A DNA stretch of 24,364 nt from a virus, in IMG/VR virus record IMGVR_UViG_3300017593_000873, positions 1-24,364 of that record; one strand, written 5' to 3'. Of the stretch, positions 6,441 through 12,965 are shown one piece after another (position 1 is the first letter of the stretch; each line of letters opens with the position of its first letter). The position numbers and the translations under genes are program-made. The notes beneath the pieces are model-generated. The model saw only the letters and a list, made by a program, of their open reading frames with translations, had not been told where the DNA came from and did no database searches.

Positions 6441-6454
6441 TAGTGTGGTATAGG
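6426..6454 (+). promoter_or_regulatory. Second copy of the duplicated promoter
   Basis: TTGACA (6426-6431), the same 17-base spacer, TGG then TATAGG (6449-6454), a weaker -10 than copy 1. It overlaps the stop codon of the HTH gene and drives 6465 onwards. Confidence 0.6.
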
Positions 6455-6464
6455 AAAGGCAGAA

Positions 6465-6530
6465 GTGGAAAACTTAAAAGGTCGGCTCAAGGAAAAAGAG
6501 CATAAAACCAAAAAGGTCAATAAAGAATAA
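6465..6530 (+). CDS. Possible 21-aa leader peptide
   Basis: GTG 6465 lies ten bases after the promoter -10, mirroring the layout of the 53-residue gene (both have GGCA just before the start). It encodes a basic peptide (MENLKGRLKEKEHKTKKVNK) and stops five bases before the next ATG. It could equally be untranslated leader containing one AAAGGTCG copy. Confidence 0.3.
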   Translation: MENLKGRLKEKEHKTKKVNKE

Positions 6531-6535
6531 AAACT

Positions 6536-6724
6536 ATGAACAAAGAATTTCAGCCTGCTCTTCATAGAAAGTTAATTAAAGAAGGCAAGATGACAGAGCA
6601 GGAAAGCGAAAATTTAGTAAGAGAGTGGGAAGAGATGATGGCGGAGCAATTGGAGCAAGAATTTTCCGAAGAATATCCTCTCGGTGGAAGTTTAGAACCC
6701 TACGACATCGTAGAGGAACACTAA
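6536..6724 (+). CDS. Small acidic protein, unknown
   Basis: A 62-residue protein in an A-rich, SD-less start context (AAAACTATG). It is strongly acidic in the second half (REWEEMMAEQLEQEFSEEY). No motif is recognised. It is downstream of the second HTH-flanking promoter. An AAAGGTCG copy overlaps its stop codon. Confidence 0.55.
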   Translation: MNKEFQPALHRKLIKEGKMTEQESENLVREWEEMMAEQLEQEFSEEYPLGGSLEPYDIVEEH

Positions 6725-6732
6725 AGGTCGTT

Positions 6733-6795
6733 AAATGGTTGCAGTGACTTGGAGGCAAGGTTTTGGGCGACCATTTCCCTTGTCTCCAAATCACT
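6733..6795 (+). promoter_or_regulatory. Second interleaved inverted-repeat leader, before the RecB-like gene
   Basis: A 6733-6742 pairs with A' 6767-6776 (10 bp, one G-U). B 6743-6760 pairs with B' 6778-6795 (17 of 18, one G-U, one mismatch). The order is again A-B-A'-B'. Single bases or none separate A from B and A' from B', so both stems cannot form together; it should be a two-state switch. It ends 11 bases before ATG 6807. The core GGTTTT...GCGA...ATTTCCC resembles the element at 4072-4091. Confidence 0.65.
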
Positions 6796-6806
6796 TGCCT
6801 ACCAAA

Positions 6807-7625
6807 ATGGAAACATACAAACTCTACAACGGCAAAATAACCTTACAATTTGACCCCGAAAAGCACATCTACAAGGTGGGAGACAAAATCGTCTACGGGG
6901 TTACAAACATCGTCAGCATCCTTAACAAGCCCCTCCTGGTCAATTGGGCTACAAAATTAGCAATAGACAAAGTAAGAGAGAAAAAAGACCTGCTCGCTAC
7001 TGACTTGGAAGCAGTCCTTAACGAAGCAAAAAGGGAGCACTATGAGGTCAGCAAAAGAGCGGCAGAACTGGGAACTCGTGTTCACGCAGTAGCAGACAGA
7101 TGGTTTTCAGAGGACAAGGTAGGGTTATTTCGTGAGATGTTAGCGGTAAAGAACGATGAAGAGAGAAACGCCTTATCAGCGTTCTTAAAGTTTATTCAGC
7201 AAAACAAAATAAAGCGGGAACTGGGAGAAAGGAAAATTTACTCTAAAAAGTATCAATACGCAGGCACAGTTGATTTTATTGGACAGATTAACGGCAAAAA
7301 AGTAGTAGCGGATTACAAGACCAGTTCAGCAATTTACCCAGAATACTTTGCCCAGGCTGCTGCCTACGCTCAAGCATTGACAGAAGAAGGATTTTCTATT
7401 CAAGAGACCGTAATTGTCAGAATAGGCAAGGATGGCACACTTGAAGTAAAAAGAGACAGCGAGTGGAAGAAAAAAATCCCCGTGTTTCTTGCTATGAAAA
7501 AAATCTACGAGTGGCAGATGAAACTGTTAGAAGAAGAATTTACTCAAGATGTCAAACCCTCAAAGGTCGTAAAAGTTGAAGAAAAAGTTGAAGAAAAAGT
7601 TGAAGAAAAAGTTCTAACTCACTAA
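6807..7625 (+). CDS. RecB/Cas4-like PD-(D/E)XK nuclease
   Basis: A 272-residue protein starting at METYKLYNGK. An ATG at 6735 would add 24 residues, but these are encoded by the inverted-repeat leader and are rejected. The motifs are those of the RecB nuclease family: GTRVH (H93), ERKIYS, GTVD (D156), ADYKTS (D169, K171) and Q183-AAAY. This fold acts on DNA ends; with the SSB-like protein next door it likely serves phage recombination or replication, like the lambda Exo role. The C-terminal tail is VEEK repeated three times, encoded by a 12-bp tandem repeat. There is no Shine-Dalgarno, and regulation by the leader is likely. Confidence 0.8.
   Translation: METYKLYNGKITLQFDPEKHIYKVGDKIVYGVTNIVSILNKPLLVNWATKLAIDKVREKKDLLATDLEAVLNEAKREHYEVSKRAAELGTRVHAVADRWFSEDKVGLFREMLAVKNDEERNALSAFLKFIQQNKIKRELGERKIYSKKYQYAGTVDFIGQINGKKVVADYKTSSAIYPEYFAQAAAYAQALTEEGFSIQETVIVRIGKDGTLEVKRDSEWKKKIPVFLAMKKIYEWQMKLLEEEFTQDVKPSKVVKVEEKVEEKVEEKVLTH
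7575..7610 (+). repeat. 12-bp tandem repeat, three copies
   Basis: GTTGAAGAAAAA three times, in frame, adding VEEK units to the nuclease C-terminus. Probably slippage-generated. Confidence 0.85.
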
Positions 7626-7626
7626 T

Positions 7627-7983
7627 ATGGAAGAAATTTGGGAAGAAATAAACCCTTCAAATACGCCCGTGTGGCAATATCGCAATCCTGGTGATGAAAT
7701 CATTGGCTATTTGGAAAAGGTTGAAGAGAATGTCGGACCAAACAACTCACGGATGTATACTCTTCGCAAGGAAGACGGAAGTTTCATCAAAGTCTGGGGC
7801 TCAACCTTACTTGATAAAAGATTTGATTTCATCGCTTTAGGAGAAAAGGTCAAAATCGTCTATCAAGGTAAAAAGAAAGCCCAAAGAGGCGGAAGAGCAT
7901 ATCACGACTTTAAGGTCTATCACGCAAAAGCAAAAAACCCTGAAAACAACCTTGATGACGATATTCCAATAGTTGAGGATTAA
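7627..7983 (+). CDS. OB-fold single-stranded-DNA-binding-like protein
   Basis: A 118-residue protein starting one base after the nuclease stop. The central part is beta-rich, with IIGYLEKVEENVG, FIKVWGSTLLDKRF, LGEKVKIVYQGKKK and YHDFKVYHA, a pattern seen in phage proteins of SSB-like role. The acidic end NNLDDDIPIVED closely resembles the bacterial SSB tail (DDDIPF), which recruits partner enzymes. Position between a nuclease and small replication-region genes supports ssDNA binding during recombination. The family is judged by eye; another OB-fold accessory protein is possible. Confidence 0.65.
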   Translation: MEEIWEEINPSNTPVWQYRNPGDEIIGYLEKVEENVGPNNSRMYTLRKEDGSFIKVWGSTLLDKRFDFIALGEKVKIVYQGKKKAQRGGRAYHDFKVYHAKAKNPENNLDDDIPIVED

Positions 7984-7984
7984 T

Positions 7985-8179
7985 ATGGAAATACAAAGAG
8001 AAACAAACGAAATTTTTGTCAAAATCAGCGGTAGAATTCCAATTCCAACAGATTTGGATTTAGGTTTAGCAGCAGAGATAAAGGTCAAAGGCGAAATCGT
8101 TAAAAAAGAAATTCTGGACAACCAGGATGGAACTATTGATATAGTTTACATCCTCAAACCAGTAGAAGCGGAAATATGA
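7985..8179 (+). CDS. Unknown small protein, 64 aa
   Basis: ATG 7985 has GAGG at 7975-7978 with a six-base spacer. It is predicted to be beta-rich: an N-terminal strand pair, then GRIPIPTDLDLGLAAEIKVKGEIVKKEI and VYILKPVEAEI. It looks like a compact OB-like or beta-barrel domain, possibly an accessory of the SSB-like protein. Its stop overlaps the next start (ATGA). Not recognised. Confidence 0.65.
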   Translation: MEIQRETNEIFVKISGRIPIPTDLDLGLAAEIKVKGEIVKKEILDNQDGTIDIVYILKPVEAEI

Positions 8180-8349
8180 AAATGGGAACATACTACATCT
8201 GCAAAAAGTGTCTCGCCCCGATAATAAGAAACGGAGTAGAGATGACAATTAGGAGAGGAAACAAGGTAGAGTTCGTGGGCTACTTCCATAGGCACTGTGC
8301 TGAAGAAGTAGCCCAACGCAAGAACTCAAAATACTTCAAACGAGTATGA
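8176..8349 (+). CDS. Small treble-clef or zinc-finger-like protein, 57 aa
   Basis: Begins by ATGA overlap with the preceding gene and ends by ATGA overlap with the transglycosylase gene, strong support for a real gene. It has C9-x2-C12 (YICKKCLAPI) and H38-x2-C41 (FHRHCAEEV), giving a CCHC zinc site around a short beta hairpin (MTIRRGNKVEFVGY). This is like proteins that flag a HxxC treble clef in phage accessory genes. Role unknown. Confidence 0.75.
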   Translation: MKMGTYYICKKCLAPIIRNGVEMTIRRGNKVEFVGYFHRHCAEEVAQRKNSKYFKRV

Positions 8350-8798
8350 GAAATGAAATTAAATTCTTATTATTGTTAGGTATTCTCTGTGGATTATTGG
8401 GCTATGCTCTTTATATTACTTGCGATGCCTTTCTAACATTAGCAGATGACCCCTTACCAGTTATCAAGGTAGATATGAAAAAAGAGACAACGGAAGAGAC
8501 AATAAAAAGAGTGGCAAAGGAGCAAGGACTGAACCCTACTCTTACCCTGATGATTGCCGATATGGAAAGCGGATTAGACCCCTATTTTATCAGACAAAAC
8601 AAAAAGAGTATTGACAGAGGAGTATTCGCCTTTAATTCACGAGCATATAAGAGCGTCAGCAACGAGTGTGCCTTTAATCCCGAGTGTGCCACCAAAAAAT
8701 TCGCCGAGGAAGTCAAAAAAGGTCGGTTAAAGAATTGGTTAGCATTGAAGGGGTTTAGATTAGAGATTTTGGAGAAATACCTGATTGAGCAGAAATGA
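8346..8798 (+). CDS. Membrane-anchored lytic transglycosylase (endolysin candidate)
   Basis: A 150-residue protein. An N-terminal signal or anchor helix covers about residues 6-24 (KFLLLLGILCGLLGYAL). The lysozyme-like domain carries the SLT signature: IADMESGLDP with catalytic Glu74, then SIDRGVFAFNS in place of the usual S-x-D-x-G-L-x-Q-I/F-N. The domain is short (about 95 residues), as in phage lysins. The enzyme cleaves peptidoglycan glycan strands outside the inner membrane; the anchor suggests export by the host Sec system (signal-anchor-release type). It is followed by a small membrane protein with a four-base overlap, so the two probably form a lysis cassette. Confidence 0.8.
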   Translation: MRNEIKFLLLLGILCGLLGYALYITCDAFLTLADDPLPVIKVDMKKETTEETIKRVAKEQGLNPTLTLMIADMESGLDPYFIRQNKKSIDRGVFAFNSRAYKSVSNECAFNPECATKKFAEEVKKGRLKNWLALKGFRLEILEKYLIEQK

Positions 8799-8980
8799 AA
8801 AGGTTAGTTCTTTATCTCTTGCGATGGCAATTATCAACCCCAACATTGTGGCTTGTAATTCACTTATTAGGAGCGGGACTATGGCAAACAATTGTGGCAA
8901 ATTTGATAGGAGGACTAATCTTCTACTGGGTAGATAGGTGGATTTTCACAGGGTTAAAGATTTATGACAAAAGAAATTGA
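8795..8980 (+). CDS. Small two-helix membrane protein, lysis cassette candidate
   Basis: A 61-residue protein starting by ATGA overlap. Two hydrophobic segments (LWLVIHLLGAGLWQ and IVANLIGGLIFYWVD) are joined by a short turn, with positive ends. The motif LRWQLSTP ... ANLIGGLIFYWVDRWIF recurs in small phage membrane proteins, as I remember them. Position right after the transglycosylase argues for a holin or lysis-timing role; other membrane functions are open. Confidence 0.65.
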   Translation: MKRLVLYLLRWQLSTPTLWLVIHLLGAGLWQTIVANLIGGLIFYWVDRWIFTGLKIYDKRN

Positions 8981-9326
8981 ATTACCACAAAGGGAGATTA
9001 AGTTTAGATTCTGGAAATCAGATGATAAAGAAATGGTATATTTGAACCTTGATGATGAAGGATTTGGCTTTTTATTGAGAAATTATCCTCCTGTTATGCA
9101 ATATACTGGCTTAAAGAATAAAAATGGAAAAGAGGTGTATGAGGGAGATATAGTAAAAGTTAACTATGAAAAGGGAGAAAAGATAGGAATAGTAAAATAT
9201 AACAATAGATTTGGAATGTTTGTAATTGATTTTGGGAAGGAACAAGATGTTGTTGGAGATTATGGAGAAAAAAGAAGCGAAGTTATCGGCAACATTTTTG
9301 AGAATAGCGATTTGTTAGTAAAATAG
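8964..9326 (+). CDS. YopX family protein
   Basis: A 120-residue protein with the diagnostic YopX pattern: REIKFRFWKSDDKEMVYL near the start, PVMQYTGLKNKNGKEVYEGD in the middle, then a beta-rich half with GIVKYNN and a C-terminal EVIGNIFENSDLL. YopX proteins are common in phages and prophages of Gram-positive and other bacteria; their function is unknown. It overlaps the previous gene by 17 bases and is followed by the GC-rich structured island. Confidence 0.9.
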   Translation: MTKEIELPQREIKFRFWKSDDKEMVYLNLDDEGFGFLLRNYPPVMQYTGLKNKNGKEVYEGDIVKVNYEKGEKIGIVKYNNRFGMFVIDFGKEQDVVGDYGEKRSEVIGNIFENSDLLVK

Positions 9327-9330
9327 CAAT

Positions 9331-9432
9331 CCCGCTCGGCAGACCTGCAGGCTGTCGGGAGAAAAGAGCTGGGCGAACCCAGACCGCCCGTCAGAACAAA
9401 ACCTGAAAAGGGACAACGGCTGGCGGGGAATA
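9331..9432 (+). ncRNA. GC-rich structured intergenic element, possible ncRNA
   Basis: A 122-base gap that is clearly more GC-rich than its surroundings. Hairpins visible: CCCG ... CGGG around CCTGCAGG (about 9333-9360); CTGGG-CGAA-CCCAG (a CGAA tetraloop); CCCGTCAG pairing with CTGGCGGG across the 3' half, enclosing CCT-GAAA-AGG. It is not a tRNA: no T-arm signature or CCA-type acceptor is seen. It could be a structured RNA or a regulatory leader for the 9449 genes. Confidence 0.5.
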
Positions 9433-9448
9433 TAAATACAAACCTACT

Positions 9449-9721
9449 ATGAGAAAAAGAATTTTAAAATGGTTAATTAAAATATTGTTAAAACTGAGAC
9501 TTGTGAGAGTAAAATTAGTATACGAACCTTTTTCTGACCCAAGGGTTGAAATAGACTATGATGATATTTGGCTATGGACAGGTTATTTAAGAGGTAAATA
9601 TGCAGGAAGAACAGGGGGAGATTTTATAGCAGAGTCATTTTTAGAAGTCAAAAGATATGAGAATCTCCCTAATTGTTGGGTAATTTATCACAAAGAAAAA
9701 AGTTGGGAAGAAATACTATGA
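9449..9721 (+). CDS. Unknown protein, 90 aa
   Basis: The start context CTACTATG follows the structured island. The basic amphipathic N-terminus (MRKRILKWLIKILLKLRLVR) could bind membrane or nucleic acid. The rest is mixed with aromatic residues (DYDDIWLWTGYLRGKY). No family recognised. Its stop overlaps the next start. Confidence 0.65.
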   Translation: MRKRILKWLIKILLKLRLVRVKLVYEPFSDPRVEIDYDDIWLWTGYLRGKYAGRTGGDFIAESFLEVKRYENLPNCWVIYHKEKSWEEIL

Positions 9722-9948
9722 AGAAACCGAAATTTAAGATTATTTACAATTTAACAAATGAAAACAAGGGAAAAAATTGGAAGATTCCTTATGAAAAAGC
9801 AGAAAGGGAATGGATTAATTTAGTTGGAGAAAAAATGTGGAATAGATTATCAGAAAAAGAAAAAGAATGGCTTGTAATGACGGCGGGGTCTTTATATTTG
9901 GGGAAAAATGTAAATCTTGAAAGAATTTTCAAAGAAATGGAGGGCTAA
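9718..9948 (+). CDS. Unknown protein, 76 aa
   Basis: Starts at ATG 9718 (ATGA overlap); an upstream in-frame ATG at 9673 lies deep in the previous gene and is rejected. A short soluble helical protein with W-rich segments (KAEREWINLV, KMWNRLSEKEKEWLV). No family recognised. Confidence 0.6.
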   Translation: MKKPKFKIIYNLTNENKGKNWKIPYEKAEREWINLVGEKMWNRLSEKEKEWLVMTAGSLYLGKNVNLERIFKEMEG

Positions 9949-9987
9949 ATAATCATTTGTATATCAACAAGATAAAAAAGAAAGGAT

Positions 9988-10392
9988 ATGGAACCACAAC
10001 AAATTAAAACTTCAATTCAAGCAATAATAGAAGGTTTTGCTCCTTTAGCTGAAAAATTACAAGCACCAGCCGAAAAGATTTGGGAGTGGGCGATTAGAAA
10101 CAATTATATTCAGGTTTTCAACGATTTTTGGGGTATTTTGATAGTTCTCGGTTTCGGAATTGCTTTTTATAAGTTAGTAAAGTATGGATTTTCAAAAGAT
10201 GATGATAGTAATTATAATCATTTTGAGGAAAGCGATATCCTGGTGCCAGTAACGGCTTTTTTAGGAGCATGTCTTGTTTTAGCACTTTTAATTGCTTGTT
10301 TTGACCTTGTTCCAGATATTATTTCTCGGCTTATCAACCCAGAGTTTAATGCTTTGAAGGATATAATCCAAATGCTTCAAAGTTCCCAATAA
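9988..10392 (+). CDS. Membrane protein with two helices
   Basis: A 134-residue protein. AAAGGAT lies just before ATG 9988. Two strong membrane segments, about 48-63 (WGILIVLGFGIAFYKLV) and 85-107 (ILVPVTAFLGACLVLALLIAC), are separated by an acidic loop (KDDDSNYNHFEE). Both termini have the same side by prediction. It is a holin-like or accessory membrane protein; not recognised. Confidence 0.65.
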   Translation: MEPQQIKTSIQAIIEGFAPLAEKLQAPAEKIWEWAIRNNYIQVFNDFWGILIVLGFGIAFYKLVKYGFSKDDDSNYNHFEESDILVPVTAFLGACLVLALLIACFDLVPDIISRLINPEFNALKDIIQMLQSSQ

Positions 10393-10406
10393 AACTAAAG
10401 AAACCT

Positions 10407-10676
10407 ATGCCAAAAGAAAAGAAAATAATTAAAGCGTGGGCAATAATAAGTCAACCAAGAGAGAATTCTTGTATCATAGAAAATACTTGGGATTTATTGG
10501 GCGAAGATAATAATTTTTACACTCCTTTAGCAGTTTTTAGTAGCAGAAAAGAAGCAAAAGAGTATCTTGATTATGAGATAGAGAAAAATGGAAAGGAATG
10601 TATTTATCCTTGTTCACAAAGGTTAAAAATAATTAAAGTGGAGATAATCTATGCTTACCCAACCAGAAAAAACTAA
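10407..10676 (+). CDS. Unknown protein, 89 aa (MPKEKK start)
   Basis: Begins with the segment AAACCTATGCCAAAAGAAAA, shared with the starts at 10685, 11082 and 11378. The body looks like a small alpha/beta domain (KAWAIISQPRE, TPLAVFSSRKEAKEYLD), which resembles small phage proteins that fold around such a strand and helix. Function unknown. Confidence 0.6.
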   Translation: MPKEKKIIKAWAIISQPRENSCIIENTWDLLGEDNNFYTPLAVFSSRKEAKEYLDYEIEKNGKECIYPCSQRLKIIKVEIIYAYPTRKN

Positions 10677-10684
10677 ACAAATCT

Positions 10685-11038
10685 ATGCCAAAAGTAAAGA
10701 AAAAAACTAAATCTGGATGGGGATTATTTAAGGGTTTGAAGATATCAGAAGAAGAAATTGAAAGGGCTAAAAATTTTGGAGACCCTGTAAAACAAGGATA
10801 TATGGAAAGTGAGTTAGAACGAAATTTAAGAGAAATGGCAAAAAAAGCTCCTGGAATACACAAAATACGAGAAATCACAAAAGATTTACCTTCTTTAACT
10901 GGAATTCTTTTGAAAGAAAGAGGGGTTTTAGAGAGAGATGAACACGAGTGGGTTTGGTATCCTGATGAGACCTCTACTTGGGAACAGGCAGGATATTGGA
11001 GATGTAAAAAATGTGGGTTGTTTAGATTTCGGGAATAG
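10685..11038 (+). CDS. Unknown protein, 117 aa, with C-terminal CxxC
   Basis: Starts MPKVKKKTKSGWG in the shared initiation context. The body is charged and helical (ISEEEIERAKNFG, SELERNLREMAKK). The end has YWRCKKCGLFRF, a CxxC that could bind zinc with partners not visible in the protein. Not recognised. Confidence 0.6.
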   Translation: MPKVKKKTKSGWGLFKGLKISEEEIERAKNFGDPVKQGYMESELERNLREMAKKAPGIHKIREITKDLPSLTGILLKERGVLERDEHEWVWYPDETSTWEQAGYWRCKKCGLFRFRE

Positions 11039-11081
11039 TTTTATTTTAATGGAAAGAAAATCTATAATTCAAAATAAACCT

Positions 11082-11369
11082 ATGCCAAAAGAAAAGAAAA
11101 AAAAAGAAAAGAAAATAACAGGATATAGTTTGATGGAACAGTTAGATGAACCAGAATTGGCTCAATTTGTTCCGCCCGATAAAAATATGACTGAAAGAAG
11201 ATGTGAAAAATGCCAGTATTATTTAAGAATAGACGACGGATATGGATATTGCCGAAGGTTTCCGCCTCGAAACGAAATAGTTGGTATTATTAGAAAGAAA
11301 AGAAAAATAGAATATCTAATAGTAGAGTGGAACAGAAAAGCGTGTGGAGAATTTATTAAAGAAAACTAA
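11082..11369 (+). CDS. Cysteine-cluster protein with CGEF ending
   Basis: A 95-residue protein starting at ATG 11082 in the repeated MPKEKK initiation segment; the longer frame from 10938 overlaps the previous gene fully and is rejected. After a basic start, CEKCQYYL, then GYCRRFPPR and a final ACGEF give four cysteines in the order C-x2-C ... C ... C. This pattern recurs in small phage and bacterial proteins, probably zinc or iron-sulphur binding. The function is unknown. Confidence 0.65.
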   Translation: MPKEKKKKEKKITGYSLMEQLDEPELAQFVPPDKNMTERRCEKCQYYLRIDDGYGYCRRFPPRNEIVGIIRKKRKIEYLIVEWNRKACGEFIKEN

Positions 11370-11377
11370 ATAAAACT

Positions 11378-11548
11378 ATGCCAAAAGAAATAAAAATTTT
11401 AAGAGATGATTCTGGTGTCTATAAACCAGAACCACCAGAATGGAGAGATGGCACGGATGTAGATGTCCAAAATCAACCAAAAACAAGCAAAATGGCTAAA
11501 AGACAACCTCTAACTGAAAACCTACAAAAAGAACTAAATAATCCATGA
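11378..11548 (+). CDS. Unknown small protein, 56 aa
   Basis: AAAACTATGCCAAAAGAAAT is the fourth copy of the MPKE start. It is hydrophilic and proline-rich (VYKPEPPEWRDG). The stop overlaps the ATG of the next gene (ATGA), which supports expression. Not recognised. Confidence 0.55.
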   Translation: MPKEIKILRDDSGVYKPEPPEWRDGTDVDVQNQPKTSKMAKRQPLTENLQKELNNP

Positions 11549-11718
11549 AGAAAAAGTTAAATGAAATTTTAATAGAGTTTGATAAAGCAGAAGCCAAACT
11601 TTCAACGCATCCATTAAAGGGTGGTTGCTCAATAAAATATGCCGAATTATTACGAAAAGTATATTCCAACGAGTTATTGAAGAAAATAAGATTATACTTA
11701 CCAAGCAGAATTAAATAA
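11545..11718 (+). CDS. Unknown small protein, 57 aa
   Basis: Starts by ATGA overlap and ends two bases before the next ATG. Helical and basic (MKKKLNEILIEFDKAEAKL; LLRKVYSNELLKKIRLYL). Not recognised. Confidence 0.55.
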   Translation: MKKKLNEILIEFDKAEAKLSTHPLKGGCSIKYAELLRKVYSNELLKKIRLYLPSRIK

Positions 11719-11720
11719 TT

Positions 11721-12005
11721 ATGTCAAAACAAAAGAAATATTATTATCCAAAACGGAAAGCAGAACTGTCTTTGCAATTTTGGTGGGATGAAAAAACGAG
11801 CCGTTGGAATTTATTAGTAACAAAAAATAAGAAAAAACACTCTTTTCCTTGGCTCGGAGACCCAATAATATTTGGTGAGAGTTTGGCAAAAGATAAACAC
11901 CTTGATGAAAATGATAAAGAGTTTTTGCAAAGGGTTTTTGAACATTATTTGTTATGTTTAAAAGAGTTAACTAATGACCAAAAACCAACCAAAAAAACTA
12001 AATAA
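11721..12005 (+). CDS. Unknown protein, 94 aa
   Basis: Begins MSKQKKYYYPKRKAEL. A beta-like first half with aromatic residues (LSLQFWWDEKTSRWNLLV) is followed by a helical end (LDENDKEFLQRVFEHYLLCL). Not recognised. Confidence 0.6.
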   Translation: MSKQKKYYYPKRKAELSLQFWWDEKTSRWNLLVTKNKKKHSFPWLGDPIIFGESLAKDKHLDENDKEFLQRVFEHYLLCLKELTNDQKPTKKTK

Positions 12006-12009
12006 AACT

Positions 12010-12402
12010 ATGAAGAAAGAAGAAATCCCCCTCACAACTAAAAAGAAAATAACGGTTAAAGACTTGGAGCGGTTGGGAAAAGCAATGGAGGAGGGGAATA
12101 AATCAATCAAAAAGGAAATAGAAGAAAAATTTAGAAAAAGATTTGGAAGGTTTTATTGTGATGCTGTAAAACAAGAGGTTGATATGGAAGGTAATTTAAT
12201 AGTTGGAAGTGATGAGATTGAGGAGTGGATTATAAATTTATTAAAGGAGACCATTGAGCGCTTTATAGAGGAGACACTTGAACAGGCACATACAAAAATC
12301 TGGGAAATAGAAAAAGAATCGGGTGGAATTTCTTTAGCCGAGTCAGCAAAGTTTGATATTTATTATCAAACTCAAATAGAATGGTTAAAGAGGCGATTTT
12401 AA
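12010..12402 (+). CDS. Unknown helical protein, 130 aa, paralogue A
   Basis: ATG 12010 sits in the AAAACTATG context. Almost entirely charged helix. The segments ETIERFIEET and TQIEWLKRRF at the end match the following gene (FLQRFIEET, KQAQWLKENF). The underlying DNA shares 17 identical bases (CGCTTTATAGAGGAGAC). The two probably arose by duplication and divergence. Function unknown. Confidence 0.6.
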   Translation: MKKEEIPLTTKKKITVKDLERLGKAMEEGNKSIKKEIEEKFRKRFGRFYCDAVKQEVDMEGNLIVGSDEIEEWIINLLKETIERFIEETLEQAHTKIWEIEKESGGISLAESAKFDIYYQTQIEWLKRRF

Positions 12403-12408
12403 CTAACT

Positions 12409-12756
12409 ATGGCAAAACAAAAGAAAACAATCGAAGAAGAGATAAATCAGATAATAGAGGATTATTTTGAGATAACAGAAAAATTGAGTGATAATGAACT
12501 CTGGAAATTTTGTAGAGGAAAACAAATACGGAACTTTTTATATGGTTCTCTAATTGAAATTACCTATACCTTCCTTCAACGCTTTATAGAGGAGACGAAA
12601 GTAAAAGAAAAAATTTATGAAGAGGAGATAAAAAAATTTAGAAAGGATGACTCAATTTTCGAGGGAGAATTTTATGAACAATTTTTAGATGGTTATAATT
12701 ATGCTTTAAAAAAGGTTAATCAAAAACAAGCACAATGGCTAAAAGAGAACTTTTAG
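12409..12756 (+). CDS. Unknown helical protein, 115 aa, paralogue B
   Basis: Six bases after paralogue A, starting MAKQKKTIEEE. It shares the RFIEET and WLK-x-x-F segments with A, including a 17-base identity near 12580. It overlaps the next gene by 22 bases. Function unknown. Confidence 0.6.
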   Translation: MAKQKKTIEEEINQIIEDYFEITEKLSDNELWKFCRGKQIRNFLYGSLIEITYTFLQRFIEETKVKEKIYEEEIKKFRKDDSIFEGEFYEQFLDGYNYALKKVNQKQAQWLKENF

Positions 12757-12965
12757 AACAAAAAATAATCACCCAAATAAAAAAGAAAATCAAAAACAAA
12801 CTAAAAGAATTAGCGTTTGAAGACGGCAATGTTGATGAAAACTGGCGGGTGTTGTGTAAAGAATTAACAGACGACTTTTACACTCCCGGCGACGAAATCA
12901 AAATAGACAGTGTGGATTATGGGTATAAAATCACAAAGCAGAATAAACAAAGGAAAAAGATTTGA
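12735..12965 (+). CDS. Unknown small protein, 76 aa
   Basis: Starts inside the end of paralogue B and runs 47 bases into the resolvase-like gene. A basic helical N-terminus (KIITQIKKKIKNKLKELAF) is followed by an acidic middle. Not recognised. Confidence 0.5.
   Translation: MAKRELLEQKIITQIKKKIKNKLKELAFEDGNVDENWRVLCKELTDDFYTPGDEIKIDSVDYGYKITKQNKQRKKI

Noticed and set aside
6700-6713. Palindrome CTACGA-CA-TCGTAG near the end of the 6536 gene
   Set aside because: Short, within codons, and not tied to a promoter; may be chance.
6735-6806. 24-residue N-terminal extension of the RecB-like nuclease
   Set aside because: It lies within the inverted repeats; the family-like sequence begins at ATG 6807.
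9331-9432. tRNA in the GC-rich island
   Set aside because: No cloverleaf with 7-bp acceptor, anticodon loop and T-loop can be drawn.
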